Source: Sphingobacterium sp. SGR-19 (GTDB lineage: Bacteria > Bacteroidota > Bacteroidia > Sphingobacteriales > Sphingobacteriaceae). Taken from it: a stretch of 64,000 nucleotides of DNA. Shown here one piece after another: positions 1-7,184 of the stretch (within the stretch, counting starts at the first letter, position 1; each line of letters starts with the position of its first letter). Location of the stretch: positions 248,001 through 312,000 of the forward strand of contig NZ_JAAKGS010000001.1 in NCBI RefSeq assembly GCF_011043555.1, written 5' to 3'. Under the pieces are notes generated by a model that worked only from the letters and a program-made list of their open reading frames with translations, was not told the origin of the DNA and made no database searches. The position numbers and the translations under genes are program-made.

Positions 1-342
1 CTGAACCAAAAATATATCCTCTTGCCGATAAACAACTGGGATTCCGAGTATGAACGTGTTACGCTGGGGGGTATTACCTGCGATGGGCAGGATTACTACA
101 ATCAGGAAGCACATATGGACTCTATTTTTATGCCGAAAACCCGTAAGGTACAGTATGTCGGGTTCTTCCATACAGGTGCGTACCAAGATGTATTAAGTGG
201 TTATGGGGGTATCCATCATTGCCTGCTCCCGTCCCCGAAACATGTGTTGATTCGCAGAAACCGGGACGAAACGTTCAATTTCGAAGTGTTTGGTGAAGAG
301 CAGAATTCTAAACAGGTAATGAAATTGCTAGGATATCAGTAA
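1..342 (+). CDS. speA: Arginine decarboxylase, C-terminal end (partial)
   Basis: The frame is open from the first base and ends at 342, so only about 113 C-terminal residues of a longer protein are present; there is no true start here. The text GFFHTGAYQ...GYGGIHHCLLPSPKH, followed by a short strand-rich tail, matches the C-terminal domain of PLP fold-III biosynthetic arginine decarboxylases as they occur in Bacteroidota. These make agmatine from arginine, the first step of polyamine synthesis in this phylum. The catalytic lysine and PLP-binding residues lie upstream of the window. A strong hairpin terminator follows directly. Family assignment is from recognised C-terminal motifs only; another fold-III decarboxylase is possible but less likely. 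Confidence 0.75.
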   Translation: MNQKYILLPINNWDSEYERVTLGGITCDGQDYYNQEAHMDSIFMPKTRKVQYVGFFHTGAYQDVLSGYGGIHHCLLPSPKHVLIRRNRDETFNFEVFGEEQNSKQVMKLLGYQ

Positions 343-350
343 AGAATTAA

Positions 351-380
351 AAAAGCATCGGTCGCCCGATGCTTTTCTTT
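351..380. terminator. Bidirectional intrinsic terminator
   Basis: An 11-bp perfect stem (AAAAGCATCGG at 351-361 with its complement at 366-376, loop TCGC) is followed by a T-rich run on the plus strand and flanked by A-rich sequence on the other side. It sits between the ends of the decarboxylase gene (+) and the fibronectin-III gene (-) and can serve both. Confidence 0.85.
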
Positions 381-397
381 TTGTGTCGTCCTCCTAT

Positions 398-1039
398 TTA
401 TCGAACGATGTGTTTAATTGCTGGCGTCCACTCGCTTACGCCATTGGCGTTTACCGCACGCACTCGAATGTGCAGGACTGTTCTCGGAACTAATCCATCA
501 ATGATGTTTTTTCTGGTCGTCCGGGTATGGACAATATTACCCCATTCTGGTACACCATCCAAATCATCTGTCACAGCATAACAATATTCATAAGCTACAT
601 TATTGCCATCCACTTTTTGAAAATCCACATTCACCGAAACGCTGAGGTGGCCATCTCCACCTTTTATCCACGAAGGCGAATATGGAACTTGTCCTTTAAC
701 CACCGGCGAGGTAATTCGGAATCCGGATGCATAAAGCGTCGGTAAATGGCCATCCGCTACAGTGTTGACATAGAAGGCCAGTTTTTGCAAGGTATAGGCT
801 AACGCGGCCTTTGCTTCATTTTTTAAACTGATATCCTGTAAACCCCGCGTTTTGCTTGAGACCGCCAGTCTCGATTCGTAGGTATCCTTAGCTGCCTGTA
901 ACACTTCCAAGGAAGGCAACGGACCCGGAAAGGTTTCTTCATTGACTATCATTGCCTCCAGAACAGCTCCAGCTCTTCTTAAAATTTCAGTGTCGCCCGT
1001 CCCTTTGGGCGTTTCACCTAATGCTCTTGTGTATTTCAT
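398..1039 (-). CDS. Fibronectin type III domain protein, unknown function
   Basis: 213 residues with no signal peptide and no membrane segment. Residues about 1-110 are predicted helical, with the pattern LPSLEVLQAAKDTYESRL and KNEAKAALAYTLQKLAFYV; residues about 118-213 form a fibronectin-III-like beta sandwich ending in VRAVNANGVSEWTPA. This helical-plus-FN3 arrangement is seen in a widespread Bacteroidota family of about 200-aa proteins that often occur as several divergent copies per genome; I know of no established function. The start is preceded by GTAGGA directly abutting the ATG. A minus-strand -7 box at 1204-1211 implies a leader of about 160 nt. The same strand carries the repeat ORF and the 64-aa gene upstream. 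Confidence 0.7.
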   Translation of the reverse strand: MKYTRALGETPKGTGDTEILRRAGAVLEAMIVNEETFPGPLPSLEVLQAAKDTYESRLAVSSKTRGLQDISLKNEAKAALAYTLQKLAFYVNTVADGHLPTLYASGFRITSPVVKGQVPYSPSWIKGGDGHLSVSVNVDFQKVDGNNVAYEYCYAVTDDLDGVPEWGNIVHTRTTRKNIIDGLVPRTVLHIRVRAVNANGVSEWTPAIKHIVR

Positions 1040-1203
1040 TCCTACTTATTTTAAATTTGATAATATTAATTTTTTCTACTAATGTTTCCCTTGGCTCCAT
1101 CTTGTGCCATTGTCTCATTCCTACGGTGGTTTCAGTATCCTCATTTTTATTTTTATTACATCCTACAATTTGTTATTTACAGCACATCCGCGGCTGTATG
1201 GTT

Positions 1204-1211
1204 CAAATGTA
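1204..1211 (-). promoter_or_regulatory. Candidate -7 promoter element for the FN3 gene
   Basis: On the minus strand the octamer reads TACATTTG, a match to the Bacteroidota consensus TAnnTTTG. It lies about 165 nt upstream of the FN3 start. No clear -33 TTTG was found at the right distance, so this is a moderate call. Confidence 0.4.
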
Positions 1212-1234
1212 AAAAGCAAAAAAAAAGGCCTGTC

Positions 1235-1328
1235 CGATTTGTCCGTTTATGACCCATTTGGTCACATTTGTCCGGATTTGACCGTATTTGGCATATATCG
1301 GCCGATTTGCGTGCTTTTGGTCTATTTG
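1235..1328. repeat. Degenerate ~10-bp array of ATTTG units
   Basis: ATTTG or close variants begin at 1237, 1246 (TTTAT), 1256, 1266, 1276, 1286, 1305, 1315 (TTTTG) and 1324, with only a degenerate ATATC near 1296. The spacing is nine to ten bases throughout, close to one DNA helical turn, and the intervening bases are often CC/CCG. It lies just upstream, in the minus-strand sense, of the -7 box at 1204-1211. Nothing in the coding content explains it. Confidence 0.6.
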
Positions 1329-1329
1329 T

Positions 1330-1470
1330 TTATTCTTTCGTATTGATAACCGCGTCATTCGTGTTGAAGAAAGGACTATTCATCTTGACGAATGTGTCGT
1401 TCGTGTTGAGAAAAGGACTATTCATGCTGACGAATGCGCCATTCGTGTTGAACAATGGAGAGTTAGTCAT
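1330..1470 (-). CDS. Possible 46-aa repeat peptide
   Basis: A minus-strand ORF from ATG at 1470 to TAA at 1330-1332. It encodes nearly three copies of a 14-residue unit of the form FVxMNSPFxNTNDx, because the underlying DNA repeat is 42 bp, a multiple of three. Composition is Asn/Thr/Phe/Ser-rich with no signal peptide. Against it being a gene: it starts four bases after the T-tract of a hairpin on the same strand, has no visible ribosome-binding site, and other frames across the same repeats are also open. It could be a repeat-driven artefact or the remnant of a longer gene. Confidence 0.25.
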   Translation of the reverse strand: MTNSPLFNTNGAFVSMNSPFLNTNDTFVKMNSPFFNTNDAVINTKE

Positions 1471-1482
1471 TGCGAAAAAAAC
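1357..1482. repeat. 42-bp imperfect tandem repeat, about three copies
   Basis: Copy one is 1357-1398 and copy two 1399-1440; they differ at about seven positions. A third, decaying copy begins at 1441 and is recognisable for about 20 bases. Each unit holds the short inverted pair ACGAA/TTCGT around its junction. There are no unique spacers. Confidence 0.8.
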
Positions 1483-1508
1483 CGCGACAACTATCTGTTA
1501 TCGCGGTT
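1474..1508 (-). terminator. Intrinsic terminator downstream of the 64-aa gene
   Basis: A 12-bp stem with one mismatch (1480-1491 with 1497-1508, core ACCGCGA/TCGCGGT) is followed on the minus strand by a run of seven T. It lies about 55 bases past the stop of the 64-aa gene. Confidence 0.7.
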
Positions 1509-1561
1509 GCGGTCTTTCTCTGCACCGGCCAGCCTAGGGTCGGTTTTTTGTGGCTTTTAAG

Positions 1562-1756
1562 CTATTTCATGAAACGAATCATGTCCGCTACCGGCATCCC
1601 CGTATATTCTGAGGCTTGATAGATTGTTACATATTGTCGCTTTTCCAGTCCGAATAAATCACGGATTTTGTTGAGCAGTCTTCGGCAATTGCGTTCGCTT
1701 TGCCCGGTCATGCGTTGTAAATCCGAAACATAAACAGCTAATCTCGAAGGCTTCAT
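1562..1756 (-). CDS. Small conserved protein, possible DNA-binding helix-turn-helix
   Basis: 64 residues, basic, rich in Arg/Lys/Gln and predicted to be helical. The order KPSRLAVYVSDLQRM, then GQSERNCRRLLNKIRDLFGL, then YVTIYQASEYTGMPVADMI looks like two short helical hairpins. The second half resembles the recognition region of excisionase/MerR-type small proteins (a YQASEYTGMP motif similar to 'ExLGxs'). I believe similar small proteins occur in other Sphingobacteriaceae but recall no function. It is followed by its own terminator, so it is probably a single-gene transcript. Role as a regulator is inference only. Confidence 0.55.
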   Translation of the reverse strand: MKPSRLAVYVSDLQRMTGQSERNCRRLLNKIRDLFGLEKRQYVTIYQASEYTGMPVADMIRFMK

Positions 1757-2044
1757 GAATCAAATTCACCTTTATAACAAAACGAATATCTCGAAAAATG
1801 ATTGTTAGACAACAAAAAAAAGAAGAATTTAACAATAATTAAGATTGGGCCACTAGGGGAACGAAAACAGTTTCAGACCTATTTGTCATAATTCGAATTT
1901 CTATTTCGCGAAACCAGAAACTGAAGAGAACGTTAAAAAATTTTTAAATAATTAACGGATCGGTAAAGCAATATTTAGATGATATATTATAGCGTGTTAA
2001 AACCTTTCGGACACAACTATTGTTCAATATCAAAAAGCATAATC
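1757..2044. other. 288-nt non-coding gap
   Basis: AT-rich spacer between the divergent 64-aa gene and the small membrane-protein gene, so it must hold both promoters. I see no clear TAnnTTTG element, hairpin or long repeat. An in-frame ATG at 1979 could extend the membrane-protein gene by 22 residues, but that extension is not protein-like. Confidence 0.4.
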
Positions 2045-2230
2045 ATGAACGTAAAACGAATATTTGGAACGATACTAACTATTTTAGGTATCATCGGGTT
2101 AATATACACTGGCTACGAATTGATTAACCAGAACACGGATTATATATCGCTTTCTGTAATCGGTGTTATTGCGTTAATCTTCTTTTTCTCGGGAATAGGT
2201 CTCGTGAAAAACACAAAAGACGCTGCATGA
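2045..2230 (+). CDS. Small two-helix membrane protein
   Basis: 61 residues starting MNVKRIFG. There are two hydrophobic helices, roughly residues 6-25 and 38-55, joined by a short polar loop, then a GIGLVKNTKD tail. Proteins of this size and pattern (two transmembrane segments ending GIGLVxxTK) are known as hypothetical inner-membrane proteins in Sphingobacteriaceae. I chose the ATG at 2045 over the one at 1979 because the added 22 residues are polar and would put a non-membrane tail before the first helix. It lies alone between a non-coding gap and the tRNA; function unknown. Confidence 0.65.
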   Translation: MNVKRIFGTILTILGIIGLIYTGYELINQNTDYISLSVIGVIALIFFFSGIGLVKNTKDAA

Positions 2231-2274
2231 AATCAATTTCTTTAAATAAATCAAAATAAAAGGAAGTAAAAAAG

Positions 2275-2348
2275 TGCGCTTGAAGGGAGTCGAACCCCTA
2301 ACCTCCTGATCCGTAGTCAGGTGCTCTATCCAATTAAGCTACAAGCGC
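2275..2348 (-). tRNA. tRNA-Arg (anticodon ACG)
   Basis: On the minus strand the acceptor stem is GCGCTTG (2348-2342) paired with CAAGCGC (2282-2276), with discriminator A at 2275. The anticodon stem CCTGA/TCAGG encloses loop CTACGGA, giving anticodon ACG (read as ICG after deamination). The T-arm has GGTTCGACT. CCA is not encoded. Length 74 nt. This tRNA reads CGU/CGC/CGA arginine codons. Confidence 0.97.
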
Positions 2349-2515
2349 AGACTTTTTATATCGATAACAACATTTGATTGTTGCTTTTGGTGACGCAAAT
2401 ATCGTCACTTTTTCCTTTTTTCCAAATTATTTTCAAAAAAAAGACTGCCAAAATATCGCTATGGTATATATATTGCTGATTAAAAAATAATTACATTGCA
2501 TAAAAATTCAACAAC

Positions 2516-3340
2516 ATGACCGAACGCTTAATAAGAAGCAACAAAATACGAATTGGCGACATCAGCATCTCCTATTACATTAAAAAATCAAGAACAACCA
2601 CATCCAAAACCATTATTTTTTTGCATGGCTTTCCATTTAACAAAAACATGTGGCGTGATCAATTGGAGGCGTTACCGGAAGATGTCACTGCAATTGCATT
2701 AGACATTCGGGGACATGGTTTGACTACTAGTGGACATGGTTTTTTTTCCATCGATGTTTTTGCGAAAGATATCGGCGTCTTTATGGAAAAGTTGGATATC
2801 GAGCAGGCAGTGCTCTGTGGGATCTCTATGGGCGGATATATAGCCCTTCGCGCTTATCAACTATTTCCAGAGAAAATTTCCGGTCTTATTTTAGTAGATA
2901 CACATAGTAAGGCTGATACAAACGCCGGAAAACAAAAAAGATTTGACAGCATACAAGCCATCCTGAACTATGGACGTAGACCGTTTTCTATTGGTTTTGT
3001 AGAAAACGTATTTTCGCCACATAGTATCTTAGAAAGACCGGAGGCGGTGGAATACATCAAAAGTGCCATCCGGCGAAGTAGTGTACGAAGCATCTGCTCG
3101 ACATTATTGGCGCTGGCAGCTAGGACAGATACGAGCGATACACTAAAAGATATCAGCGTTCCTACACTTTTGATTCGCGGTAGCGACGACCGGATTACGT
3201 CCTTACAAGATATGAAAGATTTAGAAGAAGCTATTCCAAATGCGCGGTTTATAGAAATAACGGGGTGCGGACATTTACCAAATTTAGAGGTACCTGAAGA
3301 ATTTAATTATGCCATAAAGGAATTTATGATTGGGATTTAA
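2516..3340 (+). CDS. Alpha/beta-fold hydrolase
   Basis: 274 residues, no signal peptide, cytoplasmic. The oxyanion HGF is at about 37-39, the nucleophile elbow GISMGG at 102-107 (Ser104), the acid is in RGSDDR (Asp224 or Asp225), and the base is His253 in GCGHLPNLE. This is a complete catalytic triad of the 3-oxoadipate enol-lactonase/BioH/MenH-like group of hydrolases. The substrate cannot be told from sequence. The gene is monocistronic and its last 17 bases overlap the end of the convergent patatin-like gene. Length is normal for the family. Confidence 0.85.
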   Translation: MTERLIRSNKIRIGDISISYYIKKSRTTTSKTIIFLHGFPFNKNMWRDQLEALPEDVTAIALDIRGHGLTTSGHGFFSIDVFAKDIGVFMEKLDIEQAVLCGISMGGYIALRAYQLFPEKISGLILVDTHSKADTNAGKQKRFDSIQAILNYGRRPFSIGFVENVFSPHSILERPEAVEYIKSAIRRSSVRSICSTLLALAARTDTSDTLKDISVPTLLIRGSDDRITSLQDMKDLEEAIPNARFIEITGCGHLPNLEVPEEFNYAIKEFMIGI

Positions 3341-4112
3341 TCACCGCGCGTGCCAATTCGTAACCTACTTCGATCAATTCTGCTGAACGGTGAAATTCCC
3401 ATATCTCAGCAGCATTGTGCGGTACGCATATCGTATAATCAGGTTTATGGAGCTCCAACATCAATGCACTTAATCTACGCCGCATTGCATAATATGATTC
3501 GATTAACAGCGTCTTTGTCGTAAAATGTGGTGGCGTAGCTGACCTATCTTTAATCGGCACGCCATCCAAATTAACCGCGACAATCAGATTTCTTTTTCTA
3601 GATACGTGATTAAGAGGCAATGGATTTAAAACTCCACCGTCTACTAGAAAACGATTTTCCATAGATACGCCTGTAAAAATACCAGGAATAGCGATGGAAG
3701 CACGGATAGCTGTGTAGATACTCCCCTCTCGGAATATGACTTCTTGTTCGTTTTCTAAATCGGTGGCAACTGCGGTATAGGTGAGGACTAAATCCTCAAT
3801 GTTAATGTCATCGAATATTTCATGTAACGTGTTTAAAACCCGCTCGCCCTTCAACAAACCATAGCGCGGGTTGGAGAAATCCATTAACTTAAACACCTGT
3901 GCACGGGTTAGGGTTTTCATCCAATCAGCTAACTCCTGTAAACGGCTGGTAGCATAAGCACCACCTACAAGCGCTCCTATGGAGCAACCGACAATTTCGT
4001 CAATTTCGTAGCCTTGCTCCTCCAGCCATTGGATGACACCAATATGCGTAATGCCCCTGGCGCCACCCCCACCAAGTACAAGAGAGACTTTTTTTCGCTT
4101 TTTTAAAATCAT
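3324..4112 (-). CDS. Patatin-like phospholipase family protein
   Basis: 262 residues. The anion-hole loop GGGGARG is at 14-20, the nucleophile elbow GCSIG at 42-46 (Ser44), and the dyad aspartate is in DGG at 158-160. These are the defining motifs of the bacterial RssA/YchK-type patatin family, which hydrolyse acyl esters of lipids. There is no signal peptide or membrane helix, so it probably acts in the cytoplasm or at the inner face of the membrane. It lies 37 nt downstream of pepD on the same strand and could share its transcript. Its 3' end overlaps the convergent hydrolase gene by 17 bases. Confidence 0.88.
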   Translation of the reverse strand: MILKKRKKVSLVLGGGGARGITHIGVIQWLEEQGYEIDEIVGCSIGALVGGAYATSRLQELADWMKTLTRAQVFKLMDFSNPRYGLLKGERVLNTLHEIFDDINIEDLVLTYTAVATDLENEQEVIFREGSIYTAIRASIAIPGIFTGVSMENRFLVDGGVLNPLPLNHVSRKRNLIVAVNLDGVPIKDRSATPPHFTTKTLLIESYYAMRRRLSALMLELHKPDYTICVPHNAAEIWEFHRSAELIEVGYELARAVIKSQS

Positions 4113-4149
4113 CCTTTACGCATTAATATTACCTCACCCTTAATTACAA

Positions 4150-5604
4150 TTATTTTGTTGGGATCTGTTTTAAGATTTCTAATAAAAATCTCCAGAATTT
4201 CTGTACGGACGATATCGAAACACGCTCTTGTGGAGAATGCGCACCTAAAATAGTTGGGCCAAAAGAGATCATATCCATCTCAGGATAGTGACTGCCCAAT
4301 ATACCACATTCCAATCCCGCGTGACAAGCTACAACATGGGGTTCTTCTTCAAACATGTTGGTATAGGTTGATTTGAGCACGTCCAGAATTTCAGAATTCG
4401 GATTAGGCGTCCAACCCGGGTAATCCCCTGAAAAGCTAACTTCCGCATCCATCATCTCAAAGCAACACTTTAGTGCATTTGCCAGATCAACTTTGGACGA
4501 TTCTACCGATGAACGTGTCAAACATTTAACTGTTATCTTCCCTCCTCCTACTTTCACACGTGCAATATTGTTCGATGTTTCAACCAAATTATCGAAGGCA
4601 GTACTCATGCGGTAGACCCCGTTTGGTGCGGCATAAAGCGTTTGAATCAACTTTGTCTGTACGGCTATCGGTAACACGTCTGTTGATGGTTTTTCACATC
4701 TCTCCAATGTGATTTCGAGCGCTTCGTCAACCGTCGCAAATTCCTGCTTTATAGCTGCGCTCTCTTGTTCCACTACCGATAATAGCAACTCCTCGGTGGT
4801 TTCATCAGCTGCAAAAATAGCAACACTTTCTCTCGGAATCGCATTTCGTAGTCCGCCTCCGTCAATATTAGCCAACCGAATATCCAATGGTAATAAGGTA
4901 TACAATAGACGATTGAGTATTTTATTGGCGTTGCCTAAGCCTTTATGGATCTCCATCCCCGAATGCCCCCCGTGCAACCCTTTCACCGTTAATGTATAGT
5001 AGGTGGCGTCGTCCGAAACGGATTCAGGTATATAGGTACGACGAGCCGTAACATCTACCCCTCCTGCACAGCCGACGTCAATTTCAGTATCTTCTTCGGT
5101 ATCAAGATTCAACAGAATCTCACCTTTCAGCAGATCACTCTGTAAACCTTTTGCACCCGTCATCCCCGTTTCTTCGTCTATCGTAAACAGGGCTTCTATA
5201 GCAGGGTGCGAAATAGAGTCCGATGCTAAAACGGCCATGATTGCCGCTACACCTATTCCATTATCTGCCCCTAGTGTGGTATCATGTGCTTTTACCCATC
5301 CGTCCTCTATGAACATGGAGATTCCCTGCGCGTCAAAATCAAAATCCGTATCGTTGTTCTTCTGGTGAACCATGTCCAAATGGGATTGTAAAACAACCGT
5401 CTTGCGGTTTTCCATTCCCGCAGTAGCCATTTTGCGGATAATAACATTACCCCCTTTATCCTGTATCGTTTCCAATCCTAGACGATCACCGAAATCCAAC
5501 ATAAACTGAATAACCTGCTCTTCGTTCTTTGATGCACGAGGAACGGCATTTAACGCTTCAAAATATTGCCATACCGATTTCGGTTCTATTTGCCCTAATA
5601 TCAT
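4150..5604 (-). CDS. pepD: Cytosol non-specific dipeptidase (aminoacyl-histidine dipeptidase, M20)
   Basis: 484 residues, the usual length for bacterial PepD. Metal ligands of the M20 fold are visible: HLDMVH (75-80), LGADNG (Asp114), DEETG (Glu144/145), with a dimerisation domain inserted about 200-390 and a closing GILGSHYPEMDMISFGP with HSPQE near the C-terminus. It cleaves dipeptides with broad specificity, including Xaa-His, using two zinc ions in the cytoplasm, and recycles amino acids. It is the first gene of a minus-strand pair with the patatin-like gene and is divergent from the acetyltransferase gene across about 115 nt. Confidence 0.93.
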   Translation of the reverse strand: MILGQIEPKSVWQYFEALNAVPRASKNEEQVIQFMLDFGDRLGLETIQDKGGNVIIRKMATAGMENRKTVVLQSHLDMVHQKNNDTDFDFDAQGISMFIEDGWVKAHDTTLGADNGIGVAAIMAVLASDSISHPAIEALFTIDEETGMTGAKGLQSDLLKGEILLNLDTEEDTEIDVGCAGGVDVTARRTYIPESVSDDATYYTLTVKGLHGGHSGMEIHKGLGNANKILNRLLYTLLPLDIRLANIDGGGLRNAIPRESVAIFAADETTEELLLSVVEQESAAIKQEFATVDEALEITLERCEKPSTDVLPIAVQTKLIQTLYAAPNGVYRMSTAFDNLVETSNNIARVKVGGGKITVKCLTRSSVESSKVDLANALKCCFEMMDAEVSFSGDYPGWTPNPNSEILDVLKSTYTNMFEEEPHVVACHAGLECGILGSHYPEMDMISFGPTILGAHSPQERVSISSVQKFWRFLLEILKQIPTK

Positions 5605-5704
5605 GTTTGTTATTTTCTTGTTTCTTTCAAACTTAGATAAATTTGGATGGTTTTTCTAATTAAAGTTGTCTTTTTCTGTGAACCGATTACCGTTGAAAAA
5701 AAGC

Positions 5705-5712
5705 TATCTTCG
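5705..5712 (+). promoter_or_regulatory. Candidate -7 promoter element
   Basis: TATCTTCG, one mismatch from TAnnTTTG, seven bases before the ATG at 5720. It supports the shorter start of the acetyltransferase gene, since the upstream ATG at 5666 would place this element inside the coding sequence. Confidence 0.4.
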
Positions 5713-5719
5713 TATTACA

Positions 5720-6295
5720 ATGGAAAAAACAGAAAAAGAAAAAATGATTGCGGGTGAGTTATACCAAGCAATGGAAAAAGAGCTGATGAATGAGCGTCAA
5801 CATGCCAAAGAGCAACTCTTTCAGTATAACAATCTTGAACCATCCAAAATAAAGGCGCGGAATCAGATTCTAAAAAAACTATTTGGCAGGACTACCAGTC
5901 GCTTTTTTATTGAACCTCCGTTCCGTTGTGATTATGGCTACAATATTTTTCTAGGCGCTAATTTCTATGCGAATTACAATTTAATCATTTTAGATTGTGC
6001 TCCCGTTACAATTGGCGACAATGTCATGATAGGGCCGAATGTGTCACTTTTCACTGCCGGACATCCGGTGCATCCCGAGCCTCGTGTAGCGGGTTGGGAA
6101 TTTGCAAAACCGATCACCATCGGTGACAATACTTGGATCGGTGGCCATACAGTTATAAATCCCGGGGTAACGATCGGGAAAAATACCGTGATTGGTTCAG
6201 GGTCTGTCGTTACTAAAGACATCCCCGAAAATGTTGTTGCCGCTGGGAATCCGTGTCGAGTGCTTCGTGAAATTACGAATGAAGATAAAAAGTAG
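5720..6295 (+). CDS. Sugar O-acetyltransferase (maltose/galactoside acetyltransferase family)
   Basis: 191 residues. An N-terminal Mac domain (about 1-60, GELYQAMEKELMNERQHAKEQL) precedes a left-handed beta-helix built of hexapeptide repeats. The family signature covers DCAPVTIGDNVMIGP, TAGHPVHPEPR (catalytic His) and IGDNTWIGGHTVINPGVTIG. These are CoA-dependent trimeric acetyltransferases of the Maa/LacA/NodL type; the sugar acceptor cannot be read from sequence. The start at 5720 matches where the Mac domain begins and follows a -7-like element. A shared terminator separates it from the convergent hydrolase. Confidence 0.9.
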   Translation: MEKTEKEKMIAGELYQAMEKELMNERQHAKEQLFQYNNLEPSKIKARNQILKKLFGRTTSRFFIEPPFRCDYGYNIFLGANFYANYNLIILDCAPVTIGDNVMIGPNVSLFTAGHPVHPEPRVAGWEFAKPITIGDNTWIGGHTVINPGVTIGKNTVIGSGSVVTKDIPENVVAAGNPCRVLREITNEDKK

Positions 6296-6320
6296 GGCGC
6301 ATCACACGCCCTCTACTCTT
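6293..6320. terminator. Terminator between convergent genes
   Basis: A GC-rich stem AGGGCG (6294-6299) pairs with CGCCCT (6307-6312), followed by a T/C-rich run on the plus strand. It overlaps the last bases of both flanking genes. Confidence 0.6.
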
Positions 6321-7125
6321 TTTCTTTTACCAGACGGTTGATTTCTTTCACCAAAACAGGTAATCCGGGATATACCATACCGTGATCATAGCCTTGAAAC
6401 TCTACAAGCTTATGATTTTCATGTCCTATGACGGATAGCATACGTTTAAGGTAGGCATTCTCTTCATAACGCCCCAGCAGTTCCAATTCACGATCCCCTG
6501 TCAATAATACTATTGGTGGGGCATCTTTTCTAATCCAAAATAAAGGAGCAAACTCGTCTATTGTCGGTTGTTTTTCATCAATTTTCTGTTCCTTTCGCGC
6601 TGTAAAGTGTGTGATAGTCTGTGCACTGAAGGGGATGATGCCGGCTAATTTATCTGCATCCACTCCCTCCGCTTCTAAATAAGTTTTATTTAGCGTGATC
6701 ATCAATGCCAGGTATCCTCCTGCCGAATGTCCGGAAATGAAAACATTGTCTACGTTGCCCCTATATTTACGTGCGTTTTTCATAACAAAAGATGTCGCTT
6801 TTGCCGCATCTTGTATGATATCTTCTACTTTCACGTTTGGGGAAAACCGATATCCTACACCCACGACCACGAGTCCCTTTTCTTTTAAAAAATCGGGGAT
6901 TTCCTTTTCTCCCCCTGTTAAACCTCCGCCATGAAGCCAGACTACAACGGGTTTACTTTCTCCCGAAGTGGGATAATGTATATCGAGTTTGCATTGCTCC
7001 TTCGCATAAGCCGATGCCGTTTCATCGACGTAGCTAATATCTTCAATCGTTTCATAACGAACATCCTGCGCATAACTAATTTGGCCAATCCCTAACCATA
7101 TAAAAAATAAAATGATGTGTCTCAT
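6313..7125 (-). CDS. Secreted alpha/beta hydrolase (carboxylesterase-like)
   Basis: 270 residues from the ATG at 7125, giving a signal peptide MRHIILFFIWLGIGQISYAQ with cleavage after AQ (about residue 20). HGGG at 65-68 is the oxyanion loop and GHSAGG at 132-137 the nucleophile elbow (Ser134); the His is in QGYDHGM near the C-terminus and the acid is likely in LTGDRELE. This is the BD-FAE/esterase-lipase group, acting in the periplasm or outside. The longer ORF start at 7182 would bury the signal peptide and is unlikely. It follows the UbiB-like gene by about 60 nt on the same strand. Substrate unknown; an acetyl-ester of a carbohydrate is a reasonable guess. Confidence 0.8.
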   Translation of the reverse strand: MRHIILFFIWLGIGQISYAQDVRYETIEDISYVDETASAYAKEQCKLDIHYPTSGESKPVVVWLHGGGLTGGEKEIPDFLKEKGLVVVGVGYRFSPNVKVEDIIQDAAKATSFVMKNARKYRGNVDNVFISGHSAGGYLALMITLNKTYLEAEGVDADKLAGIIPFSAQTITHFTARKEQKIDEKQPTIDEFAPLFWIRKDAPPIVLLTGDRELELLGRYEENAYLKRMLSVIGHENHKLVEFQGYDHGMVYPGLPVLVKEINRLVKEKE

Positions 7126-7184
7126 AGTGTATGTATTAAATGATGAAGTTAAGAAAACTTGGGTAAATGAACGAAAAAACAAGG

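Noticed and set aside
1357-1482. CRISPR array for the 42-bp repeats
   Set aside because: The copies are directly tandem, with no unique spacers between them and no cas genes nearby.
2275-2348. tRNA-Arg as an integration site
   Set aside because: No duplicated tRNA 3' end, integrase or genomic-island boundary could be seen in the flanking sequence.
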